Of a stretch of DNA of 12,645 nucleotides, positions 1 through 6,483 are shown in pieces (position 1 is the first letter of the stretch; each line of letters begins with the position of its first letter). The notes below the pieces were generated by a model, which did no database searches, was not told the origin of the DNA, and saw nothing but the letters and a program-made list of their open reading frames with translations. The position numbers and the translations under genes are program-made. Source of the stretch: an uncultured Collinsella sp. Its GTDB lineage: Bacteria > Actinomycetota > Coriobacteriia > Coriobacteriales > Coriobacteriaceae. The stretch lies in assembly GCA_902478875.1 (NCBI GenBank), contig CABSMZ010000041.1, forward strand, positions 1 through 12,645, written 5' to 3'.

Positions 1-49
1 ACGAGATCTAGTACGGTCTCGTGGGCTCGGAGATGTGTATAAGAGACAG
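1..49. other. Illumina Nextera adapter and i7 index (artefact)
   Basis: This is not genomic DNA. Positions 31-49 are the 19-bp Tn5 mosaic end AGATGTGTATAAGAGACAG, preceded at 16-30 by the Nextera read-2 adapter GTCTCGTGGGCTCGG. Positions 8-15 (CTAGTACG) match the i7 index I know as N702, and positions 1-7 match the end of the P7 primer. Read on the minus strand it adds the well-known contaminant peptide SLIHISEPTRPY to the neighbouring gene. Genomic sequence begins at 50. Confidence 0.97.
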
Positions 50-301
50 GCGGGCCGTGCGGAGCTGGACGGCCCCGTTCTGGTCGAAGAGCGCGGTCGA
101 TCCGGGCCTCTCGGCGCAGTAGCCGACGAGCCCCATCCTCTCTGCGAGCTCGGAGCGCCTGAGGTCGTCGATGGTGGCTGACTTGTCGGCCCCCTCGCGC
201 GTGGCGACGTATTCGATGTTGTTGGTGATGACGGCGGAACGCCCACGCGAACCGGGGAGGTGCACGCGGGCGTTCACGACGAGGCTGCTACGACTTGCCA
301 T
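50..301 (-). CDS. Relaxase, N-terminal fragment (MOBP/MobL-like)
   Basis: This is the first 84 residues of a protein cut off by the end of the assembly; the frame then runs into adapter, and everything after Arg84 is artefact. The visible part contains EYVATREGADK (residues 30-40) and GYCAERPGSTALFDQNG (60-76). These resemble the paired 'IATRPG' and 'RPG..GLF' segments near the N-terminus of MOBP-type relaxases of Gram-positive integrative elements. A relaxase nicks the origin of transfer and stays covalently attached through a tyrosine; the catalytic residues cannot be checked here. The ATG overlaps the end of the upstream RHH gene by 14 bp, so the two are probably co-translated, as expected for a relaxosome operon. 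The assignment rests on these motifs and on the neighbours. Another DNA-processing protein remains possible. Confidence 0.62.
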
Positions 302-752
302 CGGCTAGGCGCTCCCGGGCCTCGGCGAGGCTCATGCCGCTCTGCATGAGCCCGGCCTGCTTGTCGTAGGCGGCGTAGATGTCCGATGCGCTCACGCCGT
401 CCAGGCCATCGAACGTGCCCTTCTCGATCTCGACCGCCGCGATGGCCGCGACGATAGAGGCGCGGGTGGCGCGGTGGACGACGCGTGCGATGCGGTCCTC
501 CTGTTCCGCGTTGCGCTCGCCGAGCGTGCGGTCGAGCTGCTCCAGCAGCGGCTGCATGACGCCGCGCAGATAGGTTCCGAGCTCGGTGGAGTAGAGCGCC
601 AGGCCGTCGGAGGCGAGCCCGGCAGCGATGAGCTCGCGGGCGGCTGCGCTGTCGCTGAGCCCCTTGGAAATCCCGTAGGCGTGGAGGCGGCGATAGGTCT
701 TGTCGGGGAGGCGAAGGCTCATGACTTTCGACTTGTCTTTGCCGGTGGTCAT
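288..752 (-). CDS. Ribbon-helix-helix protein, probable MobC-like relaxosome accessory factor
   Basis: This is a 154-aa protein starting at ATG 752, with AAGGGG a few bases upstream; longer in-frame starts run through the upstream gene and give low-complexity residues. Residues 9-50 (VMSLRLPDKTYRRLHAYGIS and the following helices) fit a ribbon-helix-helix fold: a basic beta strand, then two helices. The rest is predicted helical and rich in Ala, Glu and Arg, ending AEARERLADGKS. Small RHH proteins encoded directly before a relaxase usually bind oriT and help the relaxase nick. The gene lies 1 bp after the upstream gene and overlaps the relaxase start by 14 bp. A plain transcriptional regulator of the mobilization operon is the alternative. 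Confidence 0.6.
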   Translation of the reverse strand: MTTGKDKSKVMSLRLPDKTYRRLHAYGISKGLSDSAAARELIAAGLASDGLALYSTELGTYLRGVMQPLLEQLDRTLGERNAEQEDRIARVVHRATRASIVAAIAAVEIEKGTFDGLDGVSASDIYAAYDKQAGLMQSGMSLAEARERLADGKS

Positions 753-753
753 C

Positions 754-1239
754 TTAGACCCCTTCGTTCGGGAGGGGTGCGCCGACGGCGCGGAGAGCGG
801 CGATGTTCTCGGGCGTGCGCTCGTAGGTCTTGGGCCAGAAGGTGATGGGTACCATGACGAGATCGTCGCGGGGGATTCCGTAGGCGAAGAGATAGGCCGC
901 GATGGCATCGCTGTACTCTACGTCGTCGACGTTGAAAGTGTCGGTGAAGAAGATGCCGGTGGGGTCGTCGTTGCAGCCCTTGACGAAATAGACGCCGTTC
1001 CCGCCTTCCTTGAACGGGTTCAAGACCTTGCACTCCGGCCTCGCGTAGTAGGCGATTCCGGCGCGAACGACGCGCGTGAAACCCGGACGCTCGTTGACCC
1101 GCGCTGCTCGCGTGAAGTTCAGGCCGGGATCGGATTCCAGCAGATGGGAGAGCACGGAGTCGACGGCGTCGCCCTTGTGCTCGGGAATTGTCCCGAGGAG
1201 GTCGGCGAGGCGCGATTTCATTTTCTCAATCAGTTTCAT
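754..1239 (-). CDS. Hypothetical protein of the mobilization operon
   Basis: This 161-aa protein is of a family I do not recognise. I chose ATG 1239 (MKLIEKMKSRLADLLG) because AGAAAGGA lies just upstream; the frame stays open further upstream, but only through the repeat-rich non-coding gap, where its translation is low-complexity. The N-terminal 35 residues look like an amphipathic helix. The middle has mixed strands (GNGVYFVKGCNDDPTGIFF around 92-110), and the C-terminus is ERTPENIAALRAVGAPLPNE. There is no signal peptide, membrane segment or obvious catalytic motif. It is the first gene after the candidate origin and sits 1 bp from the MobC-like gene, so a role in DNA transfer or replication is a guess from context. 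Confidence 0.7.
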   Translation of the reverse strand: MKLIEKMKSRLADLLGTIPEHKGDAVDSVLSHLLESDPGLNFTRAARVNERPGFTRVVRAGIAYYARPECKVLNPFKEGGNGVYFVKGCNDDPTGIFFTDTFNVDDVEYSDAIAAYLFAYGIPRDDLVMVPITFWPKTYERTPENIAALRAVGAPLPNEGV

Positions 1240-1254
1240 CGTGTGTTTCCTTTC

Positions 1255-1279
1255 TGCCGGTGCCGCACGGGTGCCGGCA
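1255..1279. repeat. Inverted repeat TGCCGG/CCGGCA
   Basis: This is a 6-bp perfect inverted repeat (1255-1260 and 1274-1279) with a 13-nt loop containing GTGCCGCAC, itself an odd-centred palindrome. It lies just upstream of the ribosome binding site of the 754-1239 gene, so it may be an operator or leader hairpin for the mobilization genes. Confidence 0.5.
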
Positions 1280-1331
1280 ACTCGCTTAAATGTCTTGGTT
1301 AGCGATGGTTCTAGCTGCGGAGAGACTGCGT

Positions 1332-1390
1332 GGTGCCGAAGGTGCCGAGGAGCGGCCAAGAGTTTTGGAATCCATGGCACCTTCGGCACC
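1332..1390. repeat. Perfect 15-bp inverted repeat
   Basis: GGTGCCGAAGGTGCC at 1332-1346 is exactly complementary to GGCACCTTCGGCACC at 1376-1390, with a 29-nt loop. Each arm is itself a double GGTGCC motif. No U-run follows on either strand, so it is not an ordinary terminator. It fits a cruciform or single-strand hairpin recognised by a replication or relaxosome protein. Confidence 0.8.
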
Positions 1391-1425
1391 GTCTGCCGGG
1401 TCTTGCAGGTGAAGGGCAGTGGACA

Positions 1426-1454
1426 GGGTGCCGCTGCGACATGCTGCGGCACCC
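1426..1454. repeat. Perfect 9-bp inverted repeat GGGTGCCGC/GCGGCACCC
   Basis: The arms are at 1426-1434 and 1446-1454, with an 11-nt loop. It shares the GGTGCCG core with the larger stem to its left and ends 8 bp from the stop codon of vapE. As a minus-strand RNA it could also act as a weak vapE terminator, but no T-run follows. Confidence 0.7.
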
Positions 1455-1462
1455 AATCGGCC

Positions 1463-2692
1463 CTAATCCGTTTCCCGGAACACCCAACAGCGCTGCTTGC
1501 CGTATGGAGGGCAGAGACGCTTGTTGCCCGGAACCCATCCGGGGCACTGCGACGAGAGGATGCGGCTGACCATCTTGCAGTTGGCCTTGGTCTTCTCAAG
1601 GTGGAGAGCCTTGTCGAGGATTTCGAACGTGCATATGGGGCGGTCGGTGTTGTCGGGAAGATATGCGAGGACCTTCTGCACACAGGGGTCCTCCTCGACA
1701 AAACGTCCGCGCTGTGCGGCCGCCTCGACCTCCATTTCGGGCGTGAGGACGGTCGAGAAACGGGGGTCACCCGTCTTCATCCACGTGCGGGCCTCTGCCC
1801 ATGCCTGCCGGATAGCGGTAGGAAAGCCCTCGTCGAAGACAGACTTCTCTGTGCGCTCGATGCCGCAGAGCACCGGGAGGAAGCGCCTTGCGCCGCTCGT
1901 CCGCTCGCGGATGAAGTCGGCCTCGTTCGTGGTGCCGACGAAGACTACGCGCCGGGGGAAAGCTTCCGTCCGTCGACAGTAGGCTCCCCGGAACTCATCT
2001 ACCTGACGTGTGATCCCGGCCTTCACGCTCTCGACGGAGCGCTCGGACATGCCGTTGAGCTCGGGGATCTCGACAATCCACTTGCCTCGGTTCTGCTCGC
2101 CTGTGAGCTTGACGTCGCCGAGGTTGATCACGGAATCGCTGAAGTAATCGTCACGTATGGCGAGGGCCCTTGTGAAGGTTGACTTGCCGATACCCCCGGC
2201 GCCGCATAGGATAGGCATGTAGTCGGCCTTGCAGCCCGGGTGATAGGCGCGGGCGATGCCCTCGCAGAACAGGACGCGCTCGACTTCGGAAACGTACGTG
2301 CTCCTCTCCGCGCCGAGATAGGTGCTTAGGAGCGCTCCTACGCGCGGTGTGCGATCCCAGGTGAGGGTGTCGAGCATGGCGACGAGCGGGTCATAGGCGT
2401 TGTCCTCGCCGACGATTGTCAACGCGAGCAGCATGAACTTCTCCTTCTGGAGGGAGATGGTCTGCTGGAGGAGGGCGAAGAGCCGCGCGTCGTCGGAGTC
2501 GCGCCACCGGCGTTCCCTCACATCCGTGTCCCAGGGCAGAGGACCGGTCTTGAAGAGCTCATTCGCGAGCCGGTTGTAGCCGACGTTCAGGGGGAGGGAC
2601 TTGAGCTCCTCGACGATCTCGTTGACCGTCGGCGGAGAGCGGCGCTCCGGGGGCTGCGGATCGGGAGCGTCGTCGCGCTTCTGCGTGCCCAT
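1463..2692 (-). CDS. vapE: VapE-family P-loop ATPase (replication protein)
   Basis: This 409-aa protein matches the virulence-associated E family, found on plasmids, phage-like islands and integrative elements, where it is thought to act as a primase-associated replicative ATPase/helicase. The family signature with WDRTPRV and LLSTYLGAE is at about 100-130. Walker A is GAGGIGKS (164-171, Lys170, Ser171), the Walker B-like strand is WIVEIPEL (205-212, Glu208 and Glu211), and motif C is FVGTTN (251-256, Asn256). SGARRFLPV (266-274) follows as a probable arginine-finger segment. The N-terminal ~30 residues are proline-rich and disordered-looking. There is no primase domain upstream, so the protein is the ATPase half only. 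Its ATG overlaps the stop of the 66-aa gene (TGATG), implying translational coupling. The repeat-rich gap immediately downstream is its likely DNA target. Confidence 0.88.
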   Translation of the reverse strand: MGTQKRDDAPDPQPPERRSPPTVNEIVEELKSLPLNVGYNRLANELFKTGPLPWDTDVRERRWRDSDDARLFALLQQTISLQKEKFMLLALTIVGEDNAYDPLVAMLDTLTWDRTPRVGALLSTYLGAERSTYVSEVERVLFCEGIARAYHPGCKADYMPILCGAGGIGKSTFTRALAIRDDYFSDSVINLGDVKLTGEQNRGKWIVEIPELNGMSERSVESVKAGITRQVDEFRGAYCRRTEAFPRRVVFVGTTNEADFIRERTSGARRFLPVLCGIERTEKSVFDEGFPTAIRQAWAEARTWMKTGDPRFSTVLTPEMEVEAAAQRGRFVEEDPCVQKVLAYLPDNTDRPICTFEILDKALHLEKTKANCKMVSRILSSQCPGWVPGNKRLCPPYGKQRCWVFRETD

Positions 2693-2892
2693 CAGGCCGC
2701 CCCGCGAGACTGGAGGCGGTGAGGACCATTGACGGGGCAGGTCTTGCCGGAGACAAGCGCTTCGAGCCAGCTGAGGCGAAGCTCCGTATCGATAAGGCGC
2801 TCGACCAGCTCTTCCTCTGATAGTGGATGGTCGAGGCCGTGGTCGCGCAAGACGGCGCGGCGTCGGGCGGAATTCATCATGCTAAGATTCAT
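2692..2892 (-). CDS. Small hypothetical protein coupled to vapE
   Basis: This 66-aa protein is of no family I recognise. I chose ATG 2892 because AAGGAGG lies 9 nt upstream; starts at 2880 and 2877 are possible. The sequence has a basic N-terminus (MNSARRRAVLRDHG), an acidic predicted helix (SEEELVERLIDTELRLSWLEALV) and a tail with CPVNGPH. It overlaps the upstream RHH gene by 11 bp and the vapE start by 1 bp, so it is certainly part of this operon. Small proteins in this place often modulate replication, but that is inference. Confidence 0.7.
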   Translation of the reverse strand: MNLSMMNSARRRAVLRDHGLDHPLSEEELVERLIDTELRLSWLEALVSGKTCPVNGPHRLQSRGAA

Positions 2893-3331
2893 CGACAGGG
2901 TCCTCCTTATGTGTGGGCTCATGTTTTTGGGCGACGGCCGAGCTTTGGTAGGGGAGGCCGTCGTCCATTCCAAGGTTTGCGATGAGGGCGTCTTCAAACT
3001 CCACGGGGGAGCGCTCGGGCGCGAACGACCCGGCGAAGGCGGCGAGTGTCTCAAGCGACTCGACGAGCTTGTCGTTCATGTCTCCTGCGCGCCGGATGCG
3101 CCGAAGTTCCGCTACGACAGGCCCCACGCGCTCCTTGACCGCCTTGCGCATGCGGGTGGTCGCGACCACGGTGAAAGTGCCCTCAAGCAAGCACCCCGTG
3201 ATGTAGTCCTGCTTCGACAGGCCGCTCAAAGCGACGCGGAGGTCGAGCTGGTCCGCCTCTGCGGGCGACATGCGGAAGGCGATGGTCTTGCAGCGGCGGC
3301 GTCCCTTGGCGTCCACAATCTGCCTAGACAT
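2882..3331 (-). CDS. Ribbon-helix-helix plasmid-type mobilization/regulatory protein
   Basis: This is a 149-aa protein. Residues 14-50 (CKTIAFRMSPAEADQLDLRV and the following GLSKQDYITGCLL) are the typical beta strand and two helices of the RHH proteins that sit near integrase and VapE genes in Gram-positive elements and are usually annotated as plasmid mobilization proteins. A basic helix follows (TTRMRKAVKERVGPVVAELRRIRRAG), then a poorly conserved acidic tail rich in Glu, Pro and His. The ATG at 3331 lies inside the end of the integrase gene (8-bp overlap). It is distinct from the RHH protein at 288-752. DNA binding is likely. The target may be the 1240-1462 repeats or the operon's own promoter. 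Confidence 0.7.
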   Translation of the reverse strand: MSRQIVDAKGRRRCKTIAFRMSPAEADQLDLRVALSGLSKQDYITGCLLEGTFTVVATTRMRKAVKERVGPVVAELRRIRRAGDMNDKLVESLETLAAFAGSFAPERSPVEFEDALIANLGMDDGLPYQSSAVAQKHEPTHKEDPVDES

Positions 3332-4388
3332 CCGACATCACCTCGTCCAGCGCCTCCACGAGGTCGTGCTGGGTCGAGGGGAAGAGATGCGAATACATCT
3401 CCGTGACCTCGGCGGTCTCGTGACCCATGCGGTCGGCGATCGCCGTGGGCGAGTAGCCGCTGTTGATGAGCGCGCTGACGTGCGAGTGGCGGATGTCGTG
3501 GATGCGGATGCGCTTGACGCCCGAGATTTCGCAGCCCCGTTTCATCTCATGGGACAGGGCATGCTTCGTGACGGGGAAGAGCCGGTCAACGGGAGCGATC
3601 TCAGGATGTGTTGCCAGATAATCGTGCAGCTCCTCACGAAGGAGGCTCGGCATGACGATGTCCCGCTTCGAGGCGCGTGTCTTGGGTGGACCGATAACGT
3701 CCTCGCCCTTGATGCGGGCGTAGGAATGACGGATACGGATAACGTTGAGATTGAAGTCGATGTCTTCCGGACGGAGGGCGAGGAGCTCGCCCTCGCGGCA
3801 GCCCGAGAGGTAGAGCGTGAGGAATGCAAGGTAGATGAGCGGCTTGTCCTCGATGGCCCGGGAGAAGCGCTTGAACTCGGCAGGGGTCCAGTAGAGCATC
3901 TCCTTCTCGGGGCGCTTGGAGCCGACCTTTCCCGCCGCCAACATGGGATTCTGGGGCAGGCGGTAGAAGCGGACGGCGTGGTTGAAGATGGCTGAGAACT
4001 GGTTGCAGATGGTGTGGAGATAGCTCTGCGACAGGTTCTGCTCAAGGAGCCAATTCTCCCAACGCACCACGTCCGCAGCCTTGACGTCACAAAGGCGCAT
4101 AGGGCCAAAAATGGGCAGGATGTACTTGTCGATAATGGCATCCTTGGTGAGCCTGGTGCCGACTCGCAGTCGAGGGTAGATGTCGCGTGCGTACATGGTT
4201 TTGACGAAGGTCTCGACGGTGACCTCGACACGTTCGTTGCAGGAGGCGAGGAAGTTGCGCTCCCAAGCCACAGCCTCCTTCTTGGAGACGAACCCGCGCT
4301 TCGTCTTCTTGTGGCGCTCGCCCATGGAGTTGCGGTACCAAGCCTCAACCGTCCAAGTCCCGCGCTTCTTGTCGCGGCTAACTGACAT
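3324..4388 (-). CDS. int: Tyrosine recombinase (site-specific integrase)
   Basis: This 354-aa protein has full-length phage/ICE integrase architecture. An arm-binding region comes first (about 1-50, GTWTVEAWYRN..KKTKRGFVSKKEA), then a SAM-like core-binding domain (55-155), then the catalytic domain (165-345). The catalytic set is complete: Arg198 (GCREGELLAL), Lys236 (PPKTRASKRDI), His297 and Arg300 (HDIRHSHVS), His323 (MGHE) and the nucleophile Tyr332 (MYSHLFPS). It should integrate and, with an excisionase, excise the element at att sites. The gene starts inside the excisionase-like gene (11-bp overlap) and runs into the RHH gene, so integration and mobilization genes are transcribed together. 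I could not identify att sites in this window. Confidence 0.95.
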   Translation of the reverse strand: MSVSRDKKRGTWTVEAWYRNSMGERHKKTKRGFVSKKEAVAWERNFLASCNERVEVTVETFVKTMYARDIYPRLRVGTRLTKDAIIDKYILPIFGPMRLCDVKAADVVRWENWLLEQNLSQSYLHTICNQFSAIFNHAVRFYRLPQNPMLAAGKVGSKRPEKEMLYWTPAEFKRFSRAIEDKPLIYLAFLTLYLSGCREGELLALRPEDIDFNLNVIRIRHSYARIKGEDVIGPPKTRASKRDIVMPSLLREELHDYLATHPEIAPVDRLFPVTKHALSHEMKRGCEISGVKRIRIHDIRHSHVSALINSGYSPTAIADRMGHETAEVTEMYSHLFPSTQHDLVEALDEVMSDV

Positions 4389-4587
4389 TGGTCATCGCCG
4401 CCTTCTGCTTAGAAGGGGCGGAGAGAAGACGTGCCTCGAAATACGAGCGCTGGACCTTCCCGGGGATGGTCATGATTCCCTGAGCTGCAAGCTCTGTATT
4501 CAAGGTCTTGATTAGCTTGAACGAATAGGACTTGCTCATGCCCGTGATCTCGGCAACCTCCTCCGCGCCGATAAGTTGGCGTGTCAT
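4378..4587 (-). CDS. xis: Excisionase-like HTH protein
   Basis: This is a 69-aa protein. ATG 4587 is preceded by AAAGGAG at good spacing; a longer start at 4644 would cross the promoter region. It carries a helix-turn-helix (LIGAEEVAEITGMSKSYSFK, about 5-24) followed by LIKTLNTELAAQG and a basic wing (PGKVQRSYFEARLL). This pattern is common to the small DNA-binding proteins found directly before integrases in Gram-positive ICEs and prophages. It probably bends att DNA to drive excision and may regulate the operon. It is the first gene of the leftward operon and overlaps the integrase start by 11 bp. Confidence 0.8.
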   Translation of the reverse strand: MTRQLIGAEEVAEITGMSKSYSFKLIKTLNTELAAQGIMTIPGKVQRSYFEARLLSAPSKQKAAMTNVS

Positions 4588-4608
4588 ATGAAGTCTCCTT
4601 TCTAGGAT

Positions 4609-4625
4609 GGGACACCGTTTGTCCC
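4609..4625. promoter_or_regulatory. Possible operator GGGACA-N5-TGTCCC
   Basis: This perfect 6-bp inverted repeat (4609-4614 and 4620-4625, 5-nt centre) lies 22-38 bp upstream of the xis start, in the transcribed leader or promoter of the leftward operon. The size and symmetry suit a dimeric HTH repressor such as the divergently encoded regulator. Confidence 0.45.
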
Positions 4626-4688
4626 TTGTCTCAATTATGTACAAGAAAAGTATTACCTACGACGAAAAGTGGAACTTTGCTCATTAAG

Positions 4689-4708
4689 TCACATCTCCTC
4701 ACATCTCC
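4689..4708. repeat. Tandem 10-bp direct repeat TCACATCTCC x2
   Basis: Two adjacent perfect copies, spaced one helical turn apart, lie in the middle of the divergent control region. This is typical of cooperative protein binding on one DNA face. An integrase arm-type site is the alternative. Confidence 0.5.
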
Positions 4709-4716
4709 TACATTTT

Positions 4717-4745
4717 TTGTACGCACTAGATTTCGCGTGTAGACT
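4717..4745 (+). promoter_or_regulatory. Candidate promoter of the duplicated-HTH regulator
   Basis: TTGTAC (4717-4722) and TAGACT (4740-4745) are separated by exactly 17 bp and lie 33 bp before the start codon. The boxes match the sigma-70-type consensus only moderately (3 of 6 and 4 of 6). The -35 overlaps one of the TGTAC half-sites, which would suit autoregulation. Confidence 0.35.
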
Positions 4746-4777
4746 TAAGGGCAGCTATTCTTTGGAGGTGTATCCAA

Positions 4778-5914
4778 ATGACTGCCGTCGACTACGTCGG
4801 TACAATCTCGGAGGCCTTGTCGTCGTTTACGGCCGACAGGGAGTGGGAACAAACGAGCAAGCGCTGGGGGAGGCAGCAGCTATCTCAGAAGCTGTTTCGC
4901 CTCCGCTCGGCGCGTAAATGGACCCGAAAGGTGGCTGCGCAGGCGGCGGGAATCCCAGAATCGGCCTTAAGGAATTACGAGCTGATGAAGTCGGCCCCGA
5001 AAGAGGAACATCTGGAGGGGCTCGCGAACGCCTTTGGCATACGAGCCGAGGCGCTCCACTACTACGATTTCAGTGATACGGACTTAATTGCTCAGGCTTT
5101 CTTTCAATTTGCTGCGACATACGGGTTCGAGCCCGTTGCAAACGAGCGCTATTCTGCGCTCAAGCCGACTTCATCTTTCATGAAGGCGTTCCTGAAGAAA
5201 TGGGCTGCTCAGCATGCTCAGGTTGAGAGTGACTCCGACCGGGATGACTATGAAAGATGGAAGGACAACTTCGCAGCTGAGTTTTACCCGTCCCAGTTTC
5301 CCTTGCGCTACGAGTACGATCCGCGAGAGTCCTGGATACTGATTACGCCCTGGCAGAATAGAATGCAGTCGAAGAAGCTGCCCGAGCTAAGGGCGCGGTG
5401 CACTCCTGCGAAGACTCAGCCGGATTTGGCCCGAGAGACCGATCTTTCCCTTGCAACGCTACGTTCGTATGAACAAGGGGCTAGGGTGCCAAAATTTGCT
5501 GCACTCCAAAAACTGTCTGCTGCTCTTGGCGTGAAGAGAGGGGCGCTTGTATTTACCGATTTCGGTAGTCCTGTTCAAGCGGCCCACGCATTATTTCAGC
5601 TATCGGCCTCATATGGGTTGATTCCGGTTCAGCTGGAAGACGGCCCAGTGCTCCTCGCAAGGGGACCTGTTTCCGACTCTTTTCTTTTTGAATGGGCAAA
5701 GAAGTACGAGACTCGTGTGGAGCGGGCCGATGAATACGACGAGTGGCTCGATCGGTTCAGCTATTTTGAACATGATAAGTCCGATGACTATGTCGATAAG
5801 TTTCGGCAGCATACGATACGCCAACCGAATGGTTCGCTGCTTATTGACGGTCATGTTTATAGTGATTTCTGTCCTTTCGACGACCGCTTCAAGAGGGGCT
5901 ATGCACTTGCTTAG
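4778..5914 (+). CDS. XRE-type regulator with an internal tandem duplication
   Basis: This is a 378-aa protein, with GGAGG 9 nt before ATG 4778. It is built from two copies of the same unit, about residues 36-170 and 198-333. Each unit is a Cro/CI-type HTH followed by an aromatic, acidic helical domain. Aligning residues 64-120 with 228-284 without gaps gives 23 identities of 57; shared landmarks are LR.YE, PK, the D-F after the HTH, FQ..A.YG..PV and a later acidic DEYDEW-like helix. A single chain could therefore bind both half-sites of an operator without dimerising. Its divergent position next to xis-int makes it the likely master repressor or activator of excision. The DNA is less G/C-rich at third positions than the mobilization operon. 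A standalone antitoxin-like or stress regulator is less likely. Confidence 0.78.
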   Translation: MTAVDYVGTISEALSSFTADREWEQTSKRWGRQQLSQKLFRLRSARKWTRKVAAQAAGIPESALRNYELMKSAPKEEHLEGLANAFGIRAEALHYYDFSDTDLIAQAFFQFAATYGFEPVANERYSALKPTSSFMKAFLKKWAAQHAQVESDSDRDDYERWKDNFAAEFYPSQFPLRYEYDPRESWILITPWQNRMQSKKLPELRARCTPAKTQPDLARETDLSLATLRSYEQGARVPKFAALQKLSAALGVKRGALVFTDFGSPVQAAHALFQLSASYGLIPVQLEDGPVLLARGPVSDSFLFEWAKKYETRVERADEYDEWLDRFSYFEHDKSDDYVDKFRQHTIRQPNGSLLIDGHVYSDFCPFDDRFKRGYALA

Positions 5915-5982
5915 CAAATGCTTCTACCATTGACGAGTCGGAACATATTGCTTTGGGACAGACTGTTAGGAAGGGAGAGGAT

Positions 5983-6483
5983 ATGAATAAAGAAACGAAA
6001 TTGGGCGATGGAGTCGCCAATGAGCTAAAGGAAGTAATCAATTGCGAGCTGTCTTCGATGGCTAAGAGTTTCATTCGAATCCTGTTTGCATACCTTAACG
6101 ATAAAGTTCAGGGTATCGATCTTGATGATCTTCTAGGAAAACTGAGCAAGAAAGACGAGGACGAGATTATGTCCCTTTGGTCTTCTCAGCTCGTAGAAGA
6201 AGGCCTAGTGCCAAGTGGGTATGGCGGTTTGCCGAATGATTTACTTATTGAAAATTTGCATCAAACAGGCTATGTAGATGGTCTCTATAGCGGGTACGTT
6301 CTTGCAATGATCTCGCTGGTAGATAACAATGCGCCCCGCGAGCTGATTGCTTCTGTAAAAGACGATCTATTTCCTAAACCTATAGCATTGCGCTACAGAG
6401 ATCGCCATGAGTTGGTTTCGCGCCTTGATGATGAAAATTATCGCTGGGTCAAATGTCTGAAGAAGGATGATCCAGCTGATTAA
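5983..6483 (+). CDS. Hypothetical acidic helical protein
   Basis: This 166-aa protein is of a family I cannot name. I chose ATG 5983 because GGGAGAGG lies just upstream; an in-frame ATG at 5953 has no site. It looks cytoplasmic and mainly helical: an amphipathic N-terminus to about residue 60, a DEDE-containing linker, then a more conserved-looking core TGYVDGLYSGYVLAMISLVD and a tail with FPKPIALRYRDRHELV. The region lacks the strong G/C third-position bias of its neighbours, suggesting separate acquisition. It follows the regulator by 68 bp in the same direction and may be co-transcribed with it. Nothing in the sequence indicates an enzymatic role. Confidence 0.65.
   Translation: MNKETKLGDGVANELKEVINCELSSMAKSFIRILFAYLNDKVQGIDLDDLLGKLSKKDEDEIMSLWSSQLVEEGLVPSGYGGLPNDLLIENLHQTGYVDGLYSGYVLAMISLVDNNAPRELIASVKDDLFPKPIALRYRDRHELVSRLDDENYRWVKCLKKDDPAD

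Larger units (their letters stand above)
1240..1462. other. Candidate origin region (oriT or oriV) with clustered inverted repeats
   Basis: This 223-bp non-coding gap lies between vapE and the mobilization genes. It holds seven exact copies of the heptamer GGTGCCG: plus strand at 1259, 1270, 1332, 1341 and 1427; minus strand at 1384-1390 and 1447-1453. A near copy lies at 1375-1381. The copies are arranged as three inverted repeats, listed separately. A more AT-rich stretch (1281-1320) separates the first from the others. A long perfect stem plus repeated short motifs next to a replication ATPase and relaxosome genes is the usual layout of an origin of transfer or an iteron-type replication origin. 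I cannot point to a nic site, so the two cannot be separated here. Confidence 0.5.
4588..4777. promoter_or_regulatory. Divergent control region between xis-int operon and regulator
   Basis: This 190-bp gap between divergent genes is more AT-rich than either side. Besides the GGGACA palindrome it holds two oppositely oriented TGTAC half-sites with A/T tails (GTACAAGAAAA at 4639-4649 and TTTTTTGTAC at 4713-4722). It also holds a perfect 10-bp tandem direct repeat TCACATCTCC (4689-4698 and 4699-4708). Both outward promoters must lie here. I see no convincing -35/-10 pair for the leftward one. Confidence 0.6.

Noticed and set aside
1240..1462. CRISPR array
   Set aside because: The repeat unit is only 7 bp, occurs on both strands at irregular spacing, and there are no spacers of uniform length.
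754..1770. Long minus-strand extension upstream of MKLIEKMK
   Set aside because: The extension overlaps the end of vapE in another frame and runs through the inverted repeats, giving Arg/Ser/Pro-rich nonsense. The ribosome binding site supports the start at 1239.
1076..2182. Long plus-strand open frame of 368 codons
   Set aside because: It is antisense to vapE and the 161-aa gene, has no recognisable domain and crosses the inverted-repeat region. The high GC content makes such shadow frames common.
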